Assembly: GCF_900100255.1 (NCBI RefSeq)
Contig: NZ_FMTS01000001.1
Span: forward strand, 248,001-312,000
Direction: 5' to 3'
DNA: 64,000 bases
From: Asticcacaulis taihuensis
Lineage (GTDB): Bacteria > Pseudomonadota > Alphaproteobacteria > Caulobacterales > Caulobacteraceae
Below are positions 8,178 to 16,473 of the stretch, piece after piece. The notes beneath the pieces are model-generated. The model did no database searches and was not told where the DNA came from. It saw only the letters and a list, made by a program, of their open reading frames with translations. How positions within the stretch are numbered: the stretch's first letter is position 1; the number at the start of each line of letters is the position of its first letter. The translations under genes and the position numbers were made by a program.

Positions 8178-9134
8178 CTATTTCTTGGCTGCACGTGCCG
8201 CACGCAGACGCTCAAAGTCCTCACCGGCGTGGTGCGAAGAGCGGGTCAGCGGCGAAGACGACACCATCAGGAAGCCCTTGGCGCGGGCGATGGCTTCATA
8301 CGCCTTGAACTCGTCAGGCGTCACGAAGCGATCAATGGCGGCGTGCTTGCGCGTCGGCTGGAGATATTGACCGATGGTGATGAAATCGATGCCGGCCGAA
8401 CGCATATCATCCATAACCTGCATGACCTCTTCGCGCGTTTCGCCCAGGCCGACCATGATGCCGGACTTGGTGAACTGCTGCGGATCACGTTCTTTCACGC
8501 GTTCCAGCAGGCGCAAGCTATGGAAATAGCGCGCGCCGGGACGGATCTTGAGATAGTTGCGCGGCACGGTTTCCAGGTTGTGATTGAACACATCCGGTTT
8601 TGCGTCGATGACGATCTCGGCCGCGCCCTCTTTACGCAGGAAGTCCGGCGTCAGGATCTCGATGGTTGTCTTGGGCGATTGCGCACGAATCTGGCGGATC
8701 ACCTCGGCGAAATGTTCGGCGCCGCCGTCCTTGAGGTCGTCACGGTCCACGCTGGTGATAACGACATGCGACAGCTTCATCAGCGCGACCGTCTCGCCCA
8801 CACGGCGCGGCTCATCCGCATCCAGCGGCTGCGGCAGGCCGGTCTTGACGTTGCAGAAGGCGCAGGCGCGCGTACAGGTATCGCCCATGATCATGATGGT
8901 GGCGTGGTTCTTCGACCAGCACTCACCAATATTCGGGCAGGCGGCCTCTTCGCAGACCGTCACCAGCTTGGCATCGCGCACAATGCCGCGGGTCTCGTTA
9001 TAGCCGGCGGAGCCCGGCGCTTTCACGCGTAGCCAGTCGGGTTTTTTCAGGATCGGCGAATCCGGCTTGTTCTGCTTTTCCGGGTGACGCAATTCACGCG
9101 GGCCGGCTTCAACACGATTTATCAGAGTGACCAT
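8178..9134 (-). CDS. lipA: Lipoyl synthase (radical SAM)
   Basis: Inserts two sulphurs into protein-bound octanoyl groups to make the lipoyl cofactor needed by the pyruvate dehydrogenase complex encoded at 20-25 kb. Both iron-sulphur motifs are present: the auxiliary cluster [12 protein letters not shown] (CX4CX5C) and the radical SAM cluster CTRACAFC (CX3CX2C). The conserved C-terminal serine ligand is in the [13 protein letters not shown] segment. About 318 residues. The ATG at 9134 is preferred to the in-frame TTG at 9143. The gene is followed by the COQ10-like gene; upstream is a 138-base gap before the divergent lipoprotein gene. Confidence 0.96.
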   Translation of the reverse strand: MVTLINRVEAGPRELRHPEKQNKPDSPILKKPDWLRVKAPGSAGYNETRGIVRDAKLVTVCEEAACPNIGECWSKNHATIMIMGDTCTRACAFCNVKTGLPQPLDADEPRRVGETVALMKLSHVVITSVDRDDLKDGGAEHFAEVIRQIRAQSPKTTIEILTPDFLRKEGAAEIVIDAKPDVFNHNLETVPRNYLKIRPGARYFHSLRLLERVKERDPQQFTKSGIMVGLGETREEVMQVMDDMRSAGIDFITIGQYLQPTRKHAAIDRFVTPDEFKAYEAIARAKGFLMVSSSPLTRSSHHAGEDFERLRAARAAKK

Positions 9135-9272
9135 GAGACTCAACGGGGATGCAGGGCACAGTTCGCCTCGCCCTAATTGGTCTTTTCACGTCATAATATC
9201 AAGTCAATTCCTGCTAATAGTGCGTTGCAAATGTCATAGCCGGTTCACGGAATCTCCCGTATAGATTGGGGA

Positions 9273-10232
9273 ATGGGTGCGTTTCCTTGTCGAAAATCCG
9301 TGATATTGGCGCTGGCCCTCGGCGCCCTCATTGGCATGGCCGGCTGTTCAAAGTTCGGCGACCGGGACAGGCAGCCGGGTCATGCCTTTCTCGACAGCCA
9401 GATACCCGCTGGCCTCTCCCCGCAATACTACCCGCCGGAGGGCTTTGTATGGGGCGGTTATCGTGCCGGCTCCCTGCCGGAAGCGCGCTACGGCGTGGCG
9501 TCGCCGCCGATAAATCCCAGGGCACAGGTGCTGATCCTGGCCGATGCCGATTACCCGGCGGAGGTCTATTTCGAACTGATGCGGCAATGGCTCGACGCGG
9601 GTTATGGCGTCTGGCTGCTGGAAGCCCCTGGACAAGGCGGTTCAGGCCGGTATCTTTTGCAAAATCAGAGTGTTTTCATCAAAAGTTATCATGACGGCCA
9701 GCTTGTGGCGCGTGATTTCATCCGCGACATCATCAAGCCGTCTCCCGATAAGCCCGTATTCGTTATCGGCACCGGTTACAGCGCCATAACCGCCCTGTCG
9801 CTATCCACTGTAATGAAGGACGATAACCTGAAAGGCTTTATCGGCTACGATCCCTATCTCGGCGGTCCCATCGCCAGGGGTGAAACCTGGCACCGTGATG
9901 CCGTCCAATCCGGCTATTGGGGCACCATCGCGCAAAGCTGGCAAATGTCCAATCCCGACCTGCGGATGCGCCAGAAAAGCGATGGCTGGCAGAAGCAGAT
10001 GCAGAAGGCGTATGCAGCTCTGAACGGTTTGCACCTGCCTCTCACCTCTCTCAAGAATGGCGCACAAGTCCTTATTATAGAACCAAAAACCGGTACTACC
10101 AGCCGAGCGAATACGGCCAGTGCCCTGTGCGCCTGCCTGTCTCGCTGCGCCCTTCAAGCCGGTGGCAATCCGGAAACCCTCGGGGCTGACGTAGATACCT
10201 TCATTCAGGCGCAACTGCCCGCCATTCACTGA
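9273..10232 (+). CDS. Lipoprotein with alpha/beta-hydrolase fold, unknown substrate
   Basis: 319 residues. The N-terminus is a lipoprotein signal: basic start, hydrophobic run, then a lipobox LIGMAGC with Cys25 as the likely lipidated residue. The mature part looks like a serine hydrolase of the lysophospholipase group: AQVLILADADYP, WLLEAPGQGGSGRY, and a nucleophile-elbow-like VIGTGYSAITALS with Ser170. The usual G-x-S-x-G becomes G-Y-S-A-I, so the last glycine is missing and activity is uncertain. A late segment (ALCACLSRCAL) has three cysteines. The protein is probably anchored to a membrane facing the periplasm. It overlaps the convergent trehalase gene by 7 bases. Confidence 0.72.
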   Translation: MGAFPCRKSVILALALGALIGMAGCSKFGDRDRQPGHAFLDSQIPAGLSPQYYPPEGFVWGGYRAGSLPEARYGVASPPINPRAQVLILADADYPAEVYFELMRQWLDAGYGVWLLEAPGQGGSGRYLLQNQSVFIKSYHDGQLVARDFIRDIIKPSPDKPVFVIGTGYSAITALSLSTVMKDDNLKGFIGYDPYLGGPIARGETWHRDAVQSGYWGTIAQSWQMSNPDLRMRQKSDGWQKQMQKAYAALNGLHLPLTSLKNGAQVLIIEPKTGTTSRANTASALCACLSRCALQAGGNPETLGADVDTFIQAQLPAIH

Positions 10233-11785
10233 TCTGGATCAAGATCGGGATATTTCGCCAGCAGGGCGCGAGTCACCCCATTGGTCCAGCCGAAGCCGTC
10301 CTGCAAGGGATATTCTCCACCGCCGCCCGGCCGGCGCGCCTCGATGTCGTACTTTTCCAACATCTTGCCGGTATCACGATAGGTGAGATTGACCGTGCGG
10401 ATAAAGCGCGAGGCCAGGTCGTGCGCCTGCTTGTCATAGCCATAATCGCTCAGCCCCTTGACGGCGATCCATTGCAGCGGCGCCCAGCCGTTCGGACTAT
10501 CCCATTGCTGGCCGGTCGGGTTTTGCGTCGTGCGTAGCCCGCCCTGCGCCGTCAATTGCAGGCGCGTCAGCCGGGCCGTTGCCCTGGCCTCCGTGTCGCT
10601 CGCCAATCCGACAAACAGCGGGTACAGCATGGCGGCGGAGACCGTAAATGTCGGCCCGCCGGTGCCGAGATCATAGTCGGCAAAGCGGTGATCACGCCAC
10701 AGATAGCGCGTGATCGCTTTTTTTCGCGCTTTCGCCCAGTTGTCGTACTGTGTGGCGCAGACAATATCCGCCAGCTTGCGGCAGCGATCAGCTATGATCG
10801 TTTCCTGCTTCCATAGCAGACTGTTGAGATCGACCGGCACGATATCCGTGGTGCGGATGCTCGACAGGTCCATCGGTTCCTTCAGCCAGCGTGAACTGAA
10901 ATCCCAGCCGCTTTCCGCCGCGGCGCGCAAGTCCCGATAGACCTCGGCGGCCGGGCGATCGCTTTTGGCCGAGGTGGCCACATCCTCGGCATAGGATTCC
11001 TCGCGCGGCGTGTCACGGTCGTCCCAGTAGCGATTGAGCTGGCTGCCGTCCGGCATCACCACCACGCGCTGGCAGGGCTTGTATTTGATGGCGCAATAGC
11101 TGCCCGCCATCCAGAAATCGTGTTCGCGGCGCAGCGCGGCCAGTTCACGCGATTGTTTGCCCGGATCAGCGCTCGGCTTGATCTCCAGCATCAGGGCGAA
11201 AACCGGCGGCTGCGACCGGCTGAGATAATAGCTTCGCGCCCCATTGGGAATATGACCGTAACGCTCGATCAGGCTTTCAAAGTCGGTCAGCATGGATTGC
11301 GCCAGGGCGTCCTGACCATCCGCGTAAAGACCCAGCATCGTGAAATAGCTGTCCCAATAATAGATTTCACGGAACCGCCCGCCGGGCACAACATAGGCTT
11401 CCGGCAGCGAAAGCGCCGATGAGCCGGCCTGCGCCTCCAGGGCCGGACGCGCCAGTTGTGGCCACAGGCTGGCGATGTGCGCCTTCAGGGTCAGGCGTTC
11501 GCCCGAAAGCGGCGGCGAAGCCGGTTCCGCCGGTGGATCGAAATTGGCCACAACAAACGCCGTCAGCGCTTCCCGCGTCTGAGGTGGATGCGCCTCATAA
11601 TCCGCCATAATATCGGCGGCGGGCCGTCTGGCCGTCATGTCGACAAAGGTCTTGCCGTCCGGAAACAGCTTCTGCGTTTGAACCTGAACGAATAACGGCC
11701 CGTAAAGATCTGCGGGCGAAGGTGTCTGCGCAAAGGTCGAGGGCGCCGTAAAGGCCAGCAAAAGGGGCAGGAAATATCGGTGCAT
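10226..11785 (-). CDS. treA: Periplasmic trehalase (GH37)
   Basis: About 519 residues, glycoside hydrolase family 37, splitting trehalose to two glucose molecules. The ATG at 11785 gives a clear signal peptide (MHRYFLPLLLAFTAPSTFA), so the enzyme is exported. Family signatures are intact: PGGRFREIYYWDSYF (signature 1) and QWDSPNGWAPLQW (signature 2), with GGGGEYPLQDGFGWTNGV near the C-terminus. The frame extends upstream to 11857 but without a signal-like start. It is divergent from the blaI-type gene, and the 122-base gap between them holds that gene's promoter and operators. Convergent 7-base overlap with the lipoprotein hydrolase gene. Confidence 0.95.
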   Translation of the reverse strand: MHRYFLPLLLAFTAPSTFAQTPSPADLYGPLFVQVQTQKLFPDGKTFVDMTARRPAADIMADYEAHPPQTREALTAFVVANFDPPAEPASPPLSGERLTLKAHIASLWPQLARPALEAQAGSSALSLPEAYVVPGGRFREIYYWDSYFTMLGLYADGQDALAQSMLTDFESLIERYGHIPNGARSYYLSRSQPPVFALMLEIKPSADPGKQSRELAALRREHDFWMAGSYCAIKYKPCQRVVVMPDGSQLNRYWDDRDTPREESYAEDVATSAKSDRPAAEVYRDLRAAAESGWDFSSRWLKEPMDLSSIRTTDIVPVDLNSLLWKQETIIADRCRKLADIVCATQYDNWAKARKKAITRYLWRDHRFADYDLGTGGPTFTVSAAMLYPLFVGLASDTEARATARLTRLQLTAQGGLRTTQNPTGQQWDSPNGWAPLQWIAVKGLSDYGYDKQAHDLASRFIRTVNLTYRDTGKMLEKYDIEARRPGGGGEYPLQDGFGWTNGVTRALLAKYPDLDPDQ

Positions 11786-11858
11786 CGGTGTCCTCCGTTG
11801 CCGCTCCCCTGCCCGCATTAAAGACAAACCAGGACCGTCATGGCAACCCCTCGGCATC

Positions 11859-11901
11859 TACGAAGATTTTCGTTGACTCAATACGAAGACCTTCGTATAT
11901 C
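11859..11901 (+). promoter_or_regulatory. Promoter with two BlaI-type operator copies
   Basis: Two 16-base dyads share the form TACGAAGA-nnTTCGTn. The upstream one (TACGAAGATTTTCGTT, 11859-11874) is imperfect. The downstream one (TACGAAGACCTTCGTA, 11882-11897) is perfect and extends to ATACGAAG/CTTCGTAT. Their starts are 23 bases apart, about two helical turns. A -35 box TTGACT (11873-11878) and a -10 box TATATC (11896-11901), 17 bases apart, sit so that operator 1 touches the -35 and operator 2 fills the spacer up to the -10. The downstream gene encodes a BlaI-family repressor, so autoregulation is the natural reading. The divergent trehalase gene may also be affected. Confidence 0.8.
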
Positions 11902-11907
11902 TTGTTC

Positions 11908-12297
11908 ATGACCCAATCAGATACCCCCGCCCGCAAACCGACCGAATCCGAACTGGAAATCCTCCGCGCCCTTTGGAGCAAAGGCTCCGCCACGGTGCGC
12001 GAAGTCTTCGAGGTGCTTTCTCTGGAGCGTGAAATCGGCTATACAACCGTCCTGAAAACCATGCAGATCATGCTCGACAAGGGCCTGGTGTCGCGCACCG
12101 AAGACGGCAAGGCGCACATCTACGCCGCCGCCATGCGCGAGGAAGACATGCAGGGCCAGTTGCTGAAAGACCTGAGTGACAAACTGTTTTCGGGCTCCCC
12201 CGCCCTTCTGGCCATGCACGCCCTCTCCCTGCAACCGGCCAGCGATGAAGAGATTCAACTGATCAAGGCGCTCATTGAGCGCAAAAGAGGTGCGTGA
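11908..12297 (+). CDS. BlaI/MecI-family transcriptional repressor
   Basis: 129 residues with a winged-helix N-terminal domain: PTESELEILRALWSKGSATVREVFEVL, then the recognition region GYTTVLKTMQIMLDKGLVSRTEDGKAHIY. A C-terminal dimerisation region follows. Family members bind dyad operators and are inactivated by cleavage triggered by a BlaR1-type membrane protease. The next gene encodes such a protease and overlaps this stop by one base (TGATG), so both form one operon. No beta-lactamase gene is adjacent, hence the regulated target beyond the operon itself is unknown. The frame is open to 11788 but the ATG at 11908 follows the promoter at 11873-11901, only 6 bases beyond the -10 box, so the transcript has a very short or no leader. 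Confidence 0.92.
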   Translation: MTQSDTPARKPTESELEILRALWSKGSATVREVFEVLSLEREIGYTTVLKTMQIMLDKGLVSRTEDGKAHIYAAAMREEDMQGQLLKDLSDKLFSGSPALLAMHALSLQPASDEEIQLIKALIERKRGA

Positions 12298-14231
12298 TGA
12301 ATCCCCATATGGAAGCGCTCGGCTTTACCCTGGTTCATTTCTGCTGGCAGGCTGCGCTTATCGCCGCCGCCTATAAGCTGACAGAGCTTTTTCGGCCAAA
12401 CCTGAGGCCACAGGCCCGCTATACGCTCGGATTGGCGGCGCTGCTGGCCATGACCCTGGCCGCCCTGGCGACCTATATCTATGAGGAAATCCGGCTTTAC
12501 CAACCCCTGCCTGCCGGCGTGGCATTTGCGTCCCCCCTGCTTGACAGCGCTAAGGTTCAGAGCCTGTCGAACTGGCTGCCCTGGCTTGATGCCTTTTGGT
12601 TGATGGGCGTCCTGGCCCTGACCTTCCGCATAGCCAGCCGCCTGTGGCAGGTTCATGGCCTGAAAAGGCACGCCCAGGCCGCGCCGATCGTAGTCCAGGA
12701 CCGTTTCAGCGCCCTGCTCCGTCGCTTCGGCCTGACCGGCAAGGTGCAGGTCCGCCTGCACCCGGCGATCACCGGACCGTTCGTGGTCGGCGCCTTCCGT
12801 TCGGTGGTCTATTTGCCCCTGTCGGCTGTCAGCTCGCTGTCGCCGGCGCAGCTTGACGCTGTCCTGTCGCACGAACTGGAGCATATCCGCCGCGCCGACT
12901 ATCTGTGGAACCTGGTCCAGAACCTGATCGAGACCCTGTTCTTCTATCACCCCGCCGTCTGGTGGATCGGCGCTCGGTTGCGTGAACAGCGCGAACTTTG
13001 CTGTGACGATGCCGCCATCCGCACCTGCGATGATCCGATTACCTATGCCACCGCCCTGCTCAACCTCGAAGAACAGCGCCGCGGTATGCCGGCCAACCTC
13101 GCCCCGACCCACCTCGCCATGGCCCTAAATGGCCAGGGGCGCCACGAACTGCTGTCGCGCATTTCCCGCATCCTGGGTGAAACACCAGACTCCCGCCTGA
13201 AAGTGCGTCCGGTTGCCTTTGTCCTGTTGCCGGTCATGCTCCTGACGCTGACGGCTTTTGCCGCCGCCCCGGTCACCGAGGCCGCGCACAAGATATGCCC
13301 GGAAAAGACGGCAAAGGTCACCGCCACCGCCAACCTGGCCTTGGCCAGCCTGCAGGAAGCCATCACCGGGCATCCGGCGCCGGAACCACAGGTCTCGACT
13401 ACCGTCGCGCCGGCTGATGTCAGCGTTCCGGATGTCAAGCTCAACTGGTCTTCCCAGTCTGAGTCAGACGATATCGATCCTGACGCCATAGCCGCCCAGG
13501 TCCGTGCCGAAGTCATGAAGGCCAAGGCCGATATCGCCAATGCCAAAGACCTCGATATTGATCCGCAGGCCCTGGCGGCCCAGGCCCGCGCCGATGCCAT
13601 GCAGGCCAAGGCGGACATGGAGCGCCAAGGCATTGCCCATGATATCGATCCGGAGGCCATTGCCGCGCAGGTCCTGGCCGAAACTCAGCACGCCAAGGCC
13701 GATGCAGCTCGTGTCGCCTTGCTGAACCTCGACCCCGACGCCATCGCTGCCCAGGCTCGCGCCGCCGCCGTGGCCGCCAAGGCTCAAATGGCCGCGCAAA
13801 AAGCCGCCAGCAAGGCGGAATGGCCCCGTCAGAAAGCGGAAAACCAGAGACTGAAGGCTCCCAAGGCGCCGGTCGCACCGCTTCCGCCTGTATCACCTGT
13901 CCCGCCAGCGCCCATGATCGAATCGCCGGCCCCTCTGGCCGAACCGCCGGCGCCCCCTGAGCCGCCTGCCGCCCCCACCCTATCATCATGGCATATAATT
14001 TCGCCATCACAGTCACCTGCAAACAAAGCTTATAGGGTTTTGAAACCGACGATAACGGCTTATCCCATTGCGGTTCCAACGCCCGTCGTCGACACCACTT
14101 CAGCCCCGGTTATCGCACTGAATAAGCTGCCGAACGCTCGCCCGGCCGCCATTCCATCGCCCGATCCCAAGTCGGACGTCGTGGTAAATGTCCGAAGCCT
14201 CCAAAAGGTGAAGGTCGACACCACGCCCTGA
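12297..14231 (+). CDS. M56 (BlaR1-type) membrane metalloprotease with repeat-containing periplasmic tail
   Basis: 644 residues. The N-terminal membrane part carries the peptidase M56 zinc motif HELEHIRRAD (His192, Glu193, His196) and LCCDDAAIRTC. A last membrane segment (about 300-322) is followed by a tail of some 320 residues, by BlaR1 topology outside the cytoplasm. The tail has no penicillin-binding sensor domain. Instead it has four copies of a 28-29 residue repeat (around Asp394, Asp422, Asp451, Asp479) of form DIDPxAIAAQxRAxxxxAKAD, then a proline-rich stretch (about 520-565). By analogy it would sense an envelope signal and cleave the adjacent BlaI-type repressor. The ligand is unknown; the repeats suggest a helical or coiled-coil spacer. 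Confidence 0.85.
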   Translation: MNPHMEALGFTLVHFCWQAALIAAAYKLTELFRPNLRPQARYTLGLAALLAMTLAALATYIYEEIRLYQPLPAGVAFASPLLDSAKVQSLSNWLPWLDAFWLMGVLALTFRIASRLWQVHGLKRHAQAAPIVVQDRFSALLRRFGLTGKVQVRLHPAITGPFVVGAFRSVVYLPLSAVSSLSPAQLDAVLSHELEHIRRADYLWNLVQNLIETLFFYHPAVWWIGARLREQRELCCDDAAIRTCDDPITYATALLNLEEQRRGMPANLAPTHLAMALNGQGRHELLSRISRILGETPDSRLKVRPVAFVLLPVMLLTLTAFAAAPVTEAAHKICPEKTAKVTATANLALASLQEAITGHPAPEPQVSTTVAPADVSVPDVKLNWSSQSESDDIDPDAIAAQVRAEVMKAKADIANAKDLDIDPQALAAQARADAMQAKADMERQGIAHDIDPEAIAAQVLAETQHAKADAARVALLNLDPDAIAAQARAAAVAAKAQMAAQKAASKAEWPRQKAENQRLKAPKAPVAPLPPVSPVPPAPMIESPAPLAEPPAPPEPPAAPTLSSWHIISPSQSPANKAYRVLKPTITAYPIAVPTPVVDTTSAPVIALNKLPNARPAAIPSPDPKSDVVVNVRSLQKVKVDTTP

Positions 14232-14400
14232 TAGGTTTCTTACCCGACAGCCCGTATCTTCCCCTTTGACCTGTTCAGTTTCCATCGGCTAGTATGGCGA
14301 ACAGTGGCCATTCCGATCCGAGGAGAGGAATGGCGTGATAATCAGGGTCGCCGGACCTGCCGTGTTGGCGGCGGGCCGTGCCCCAGGGGAGCTTTCGTGC

Positions 14401-15951
14401 ATGAAGCGCGCGTTTAAGGCCAGCGACACCCAAACCTCGCTGTTTGATGCCCTGATCGAGGCGCAGAACCGGTTCGGCGCCGGCAAGGTCATCATCGAGG
14501 ACCAGGACCGCAAGCCGCTGACCTACGGCCTGTTCATTACCGGTGTTTTCGCTCTTTCACGCCTGTTGAAACGTTATCTGGGCAATGAAGACCGCATCGG
14601 CATGATGCTGCCGACCTCAACCGGTGGCGCCGTCTCCTTCTTTGCCCTTCATGCCCTCGGCAAGGTGCCGGTGATGATCAATTTCACCGCCGGTCAGGCC
14701 AATGTGAAGGCCGCCATCCAGACTGGACAGGTGAAGACCGTCTTATCCTCGCGCCGTTTCGTCGAAAATGCCAAGCTCGAAGACCTGATCGAGAGCATGA
14801 AGCCCTATGTGCGGGTCATCTATCTCGATGATATCCGCAAGGAGGTCTCGACGGTCGACAAGCTCTTCGCCGTCGCCGCCTCGAAGCTGCCGGGCCTGTT
14901 CGTCAAGAAGACGAAAGCCTCCGATATCGGCGTCATTCTGTTTACCTCCGGCAGTTTCGGCACACCGCGCGGCGTGGTCCTGACCCAGTCCAATCTGGTG
15001 TCCAATACCCGTCAGATCGAGGCCCATATAGAGCTGAAACCCGATTGGGTCGCCTTCAACCCCCTGCCGATCTTCCATTCCCTGGGCCTGACCGGCGGCG
15101 TGATCCTGCCCCTGCTGGCCGGCCTGCGCAGCTTTCAATACCCCTCGCCCCTGCATGTGAAGGTCATCCCCGAACTGCTGCGCGAATCGAAGGCATCCCT
15201 GCTGTTCTCGACCGATACCTTCGTCAACCAATATGCCCGGTCCGGCGAGCCGGAAGACTTCAAATCGCTGGAATTCATCGTCTGCGGCGCCGAGAAGGTG
15301 CGTGACGAAACCCACAATCTTTTCAAGACCCAGTTCGGCGGCATCCCCATCCTGGAAGGCTATGGCGTGACCGAATGCTCGCCGGTCGTGGCCGTCAATT
15401 TCCCCGACAACAACCATTACGGCACGGTCGGCGTCATGCTGCCCGAAATGGAGGCGCGCCTGGAGCCGGTCGAAGGGATTACCGGCGGTGGCCGCCTGTG
15501 GGTCAAAGGACCGAACATCATGGGCGGCTATATCAACATCGATCGCCCGGATGTGATCGAGGCGCCGAAGGACGGCTGGCACGATACCGGCGACATCGTC
15601 AATATCGACAGTGAAGGCTTCGTCACCATCCTCGGCCGCGCCAAACGCTTTGCCAAGATCGCCGGCGAGATGGTCTCGCTCACCGCTGTCGAGCGCATCG
15701 CCGAGGAGGTCTGGCCGGATAACCGCCACGCCGTGGTCGCCGTATCGGACGACAAGAAGGGCGAACGCCTGATCCTGATCACCGACAAGGGCGATGCTGA
15801 CGTATCCCGCCTGACGAACTGGGCAAAGGAAAACGGCACGCCGGTCCTGGCCATTCCGAAAAAGATACTCAGGATCGAAACCGTGCCCGTGCTGGGTTCC
15901 GGCAAGACGGACTATGTGACCCTGCAAAAAATGGCCGAACTGGCGGCCTGA
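14401..15951 (+). CDS. Aas-like AMP-dependent acyl-ACP/acyl-CoA ligase
   Basis: About 516 residues of the ANL adenylating superfamily. Motifs: phosphate loop ILFTSGSFGTPRGVVL, core LEGYGVTECSPVV, and the GWHDTGDIVNIDSEGFVTILGRAKRFAKIAGEMVSL hinge region, of which GRAKRFAKIAGEMVSL has the A8-like glycine and lysine positions. The closest family pattern I recognise is the C-terminal half of Aas, the bifunctional 2-acylglycerophosphoethanolamine acyltransferase / acyl-ACP synthetase. The N-terminal PlsC-type acyltransferase domain of Aas is not present. A plausible role is activating free fatty acids for reuse in phospholipids. An in-frame GTG at 14335, preceded by AGGAGAGG, is an alternative start; the ATG at 14401 has GGGGAG upstream. 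Confidence 0.8.
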   Translation: MKRAFKASDTQTSLFDALIEAQNRFGAGKVIIEDQDRKPLTYGLFITGVFALSRLLKRYLGNEDRIGMMLPTSTGGAVSFFALHALGKVPVMINFTAGQANVKAAIQTGQVKTVLSSRRFVENAKLEDLIESMKPYVRVIYLDDIRKEVSTVDKLFAVAASKLPGLFVKKTKASDIGVILFTSGSFGTPRGVVLTQSNLVSNTRQIEAHIELKPDWVAFNPLPIFHSLGLTGGVILPLLAGLRSFQYPSPLHVKVIPELLRESKASLLFSTDTFVNQYARSGEPEDFKSLEFIVCGAEKVRDETHNLFKTQFGGIPILEGYGVTECSPVVAVNFPDNNHYGTVGVMLPEMEARLEPVEGITGGGRLWVKGPNIMGGYINIDRPDVIEAPKDGWHDTGDIVNIDSEGFVTILGRAKRFAKIAGEMVSLTAVERIAEEVWPDNRHAVVAVSDDKKGERLILITDKGDADVSRLTNWAKENGTPVLAIPKKILRIETVPVLGSGKTDYVTLQKMAELAA

Positions 15952-15993
15952 TGTCGCATTGACAGCGGCAGCGCTTCATCTTATGGCGCAAAT

Positions 15994-16407
15994 ATGGCCC
16001 TGACCTTTTCCACAGGCAAGACGACACGCGATTCAGAAATTCGCTTCTGGACGCTGCTTGCCGTGGTCATGGCCCTGCTCACGCAGGTCCTGTTCCCGCC
16101 GCAGGTTATGGCCATGCCATCGGCGCATGGTGTGCAGATGGTGCTGTGTACGTCCGGCATGGATAGCCAGCCGATCGTTGACAAGGTGGTCGTTAAATCA
16201 CCTGCCAAGAAGCCCGGGCTGGCCGGCCTGAAATGTGCGCAATGCGTACTGGCCTCCATTACGGCCATCACCACGCCGCCGCCTGTCTTCCAGCCGGCCG
16301 TCTACACCATATCCCACGCCGACTTCGCGCCTTCCAGCCGCCGCAGCCCCATCAAGGCCCGCGCCCCGCCTCGTCCACATTCCTGCGGCCCGCCGTCTCA
16401 AGCTTAA
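15994..16407 (+). CDS. DUF2946-family protein
   Basis: 137 residues. It has one N-terminal membrane segment (FWTLLAVVMALLTQVLFPP), a central GLKCAQCVLA cysteine pair, and a C-terminal RAPPRP motif, which together match DUF2946 as I remember it. The function of the family is not established. Members often neighbour TonB-dependent copper or iron receptors, and the next gene here is a TonB receptor 66 bases away. Membership is inferred from motif layout only, so confidence is moderate. Confidence 0.65.
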   Translation: MALTFSTGKTTRDSEIRFWTLLAVVMALLTQVLFPPQVMAMPSAHGVQMVLCTSGMDSQPIVDKVVVKSPAKKPGLAGLKCAQCVLASITAITTPPPVFQPAVYTISHADFAPSSRRSPIKARAPPRPHSCGPPSQA

Positions 16408-16473
16408 GCAGTCTCATCACGCACTGGGTCAACCGGGTGCGTCCTTATGCTTGCCTGAAACGGATAAATTCAA

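Noticed and set aside
13464-13799. Open frame on the minus strand with Gly/Leu repeats opposite the M56 tail
   Set aside because: Its repeats simply reflect the repeats of the plus-strand gene.
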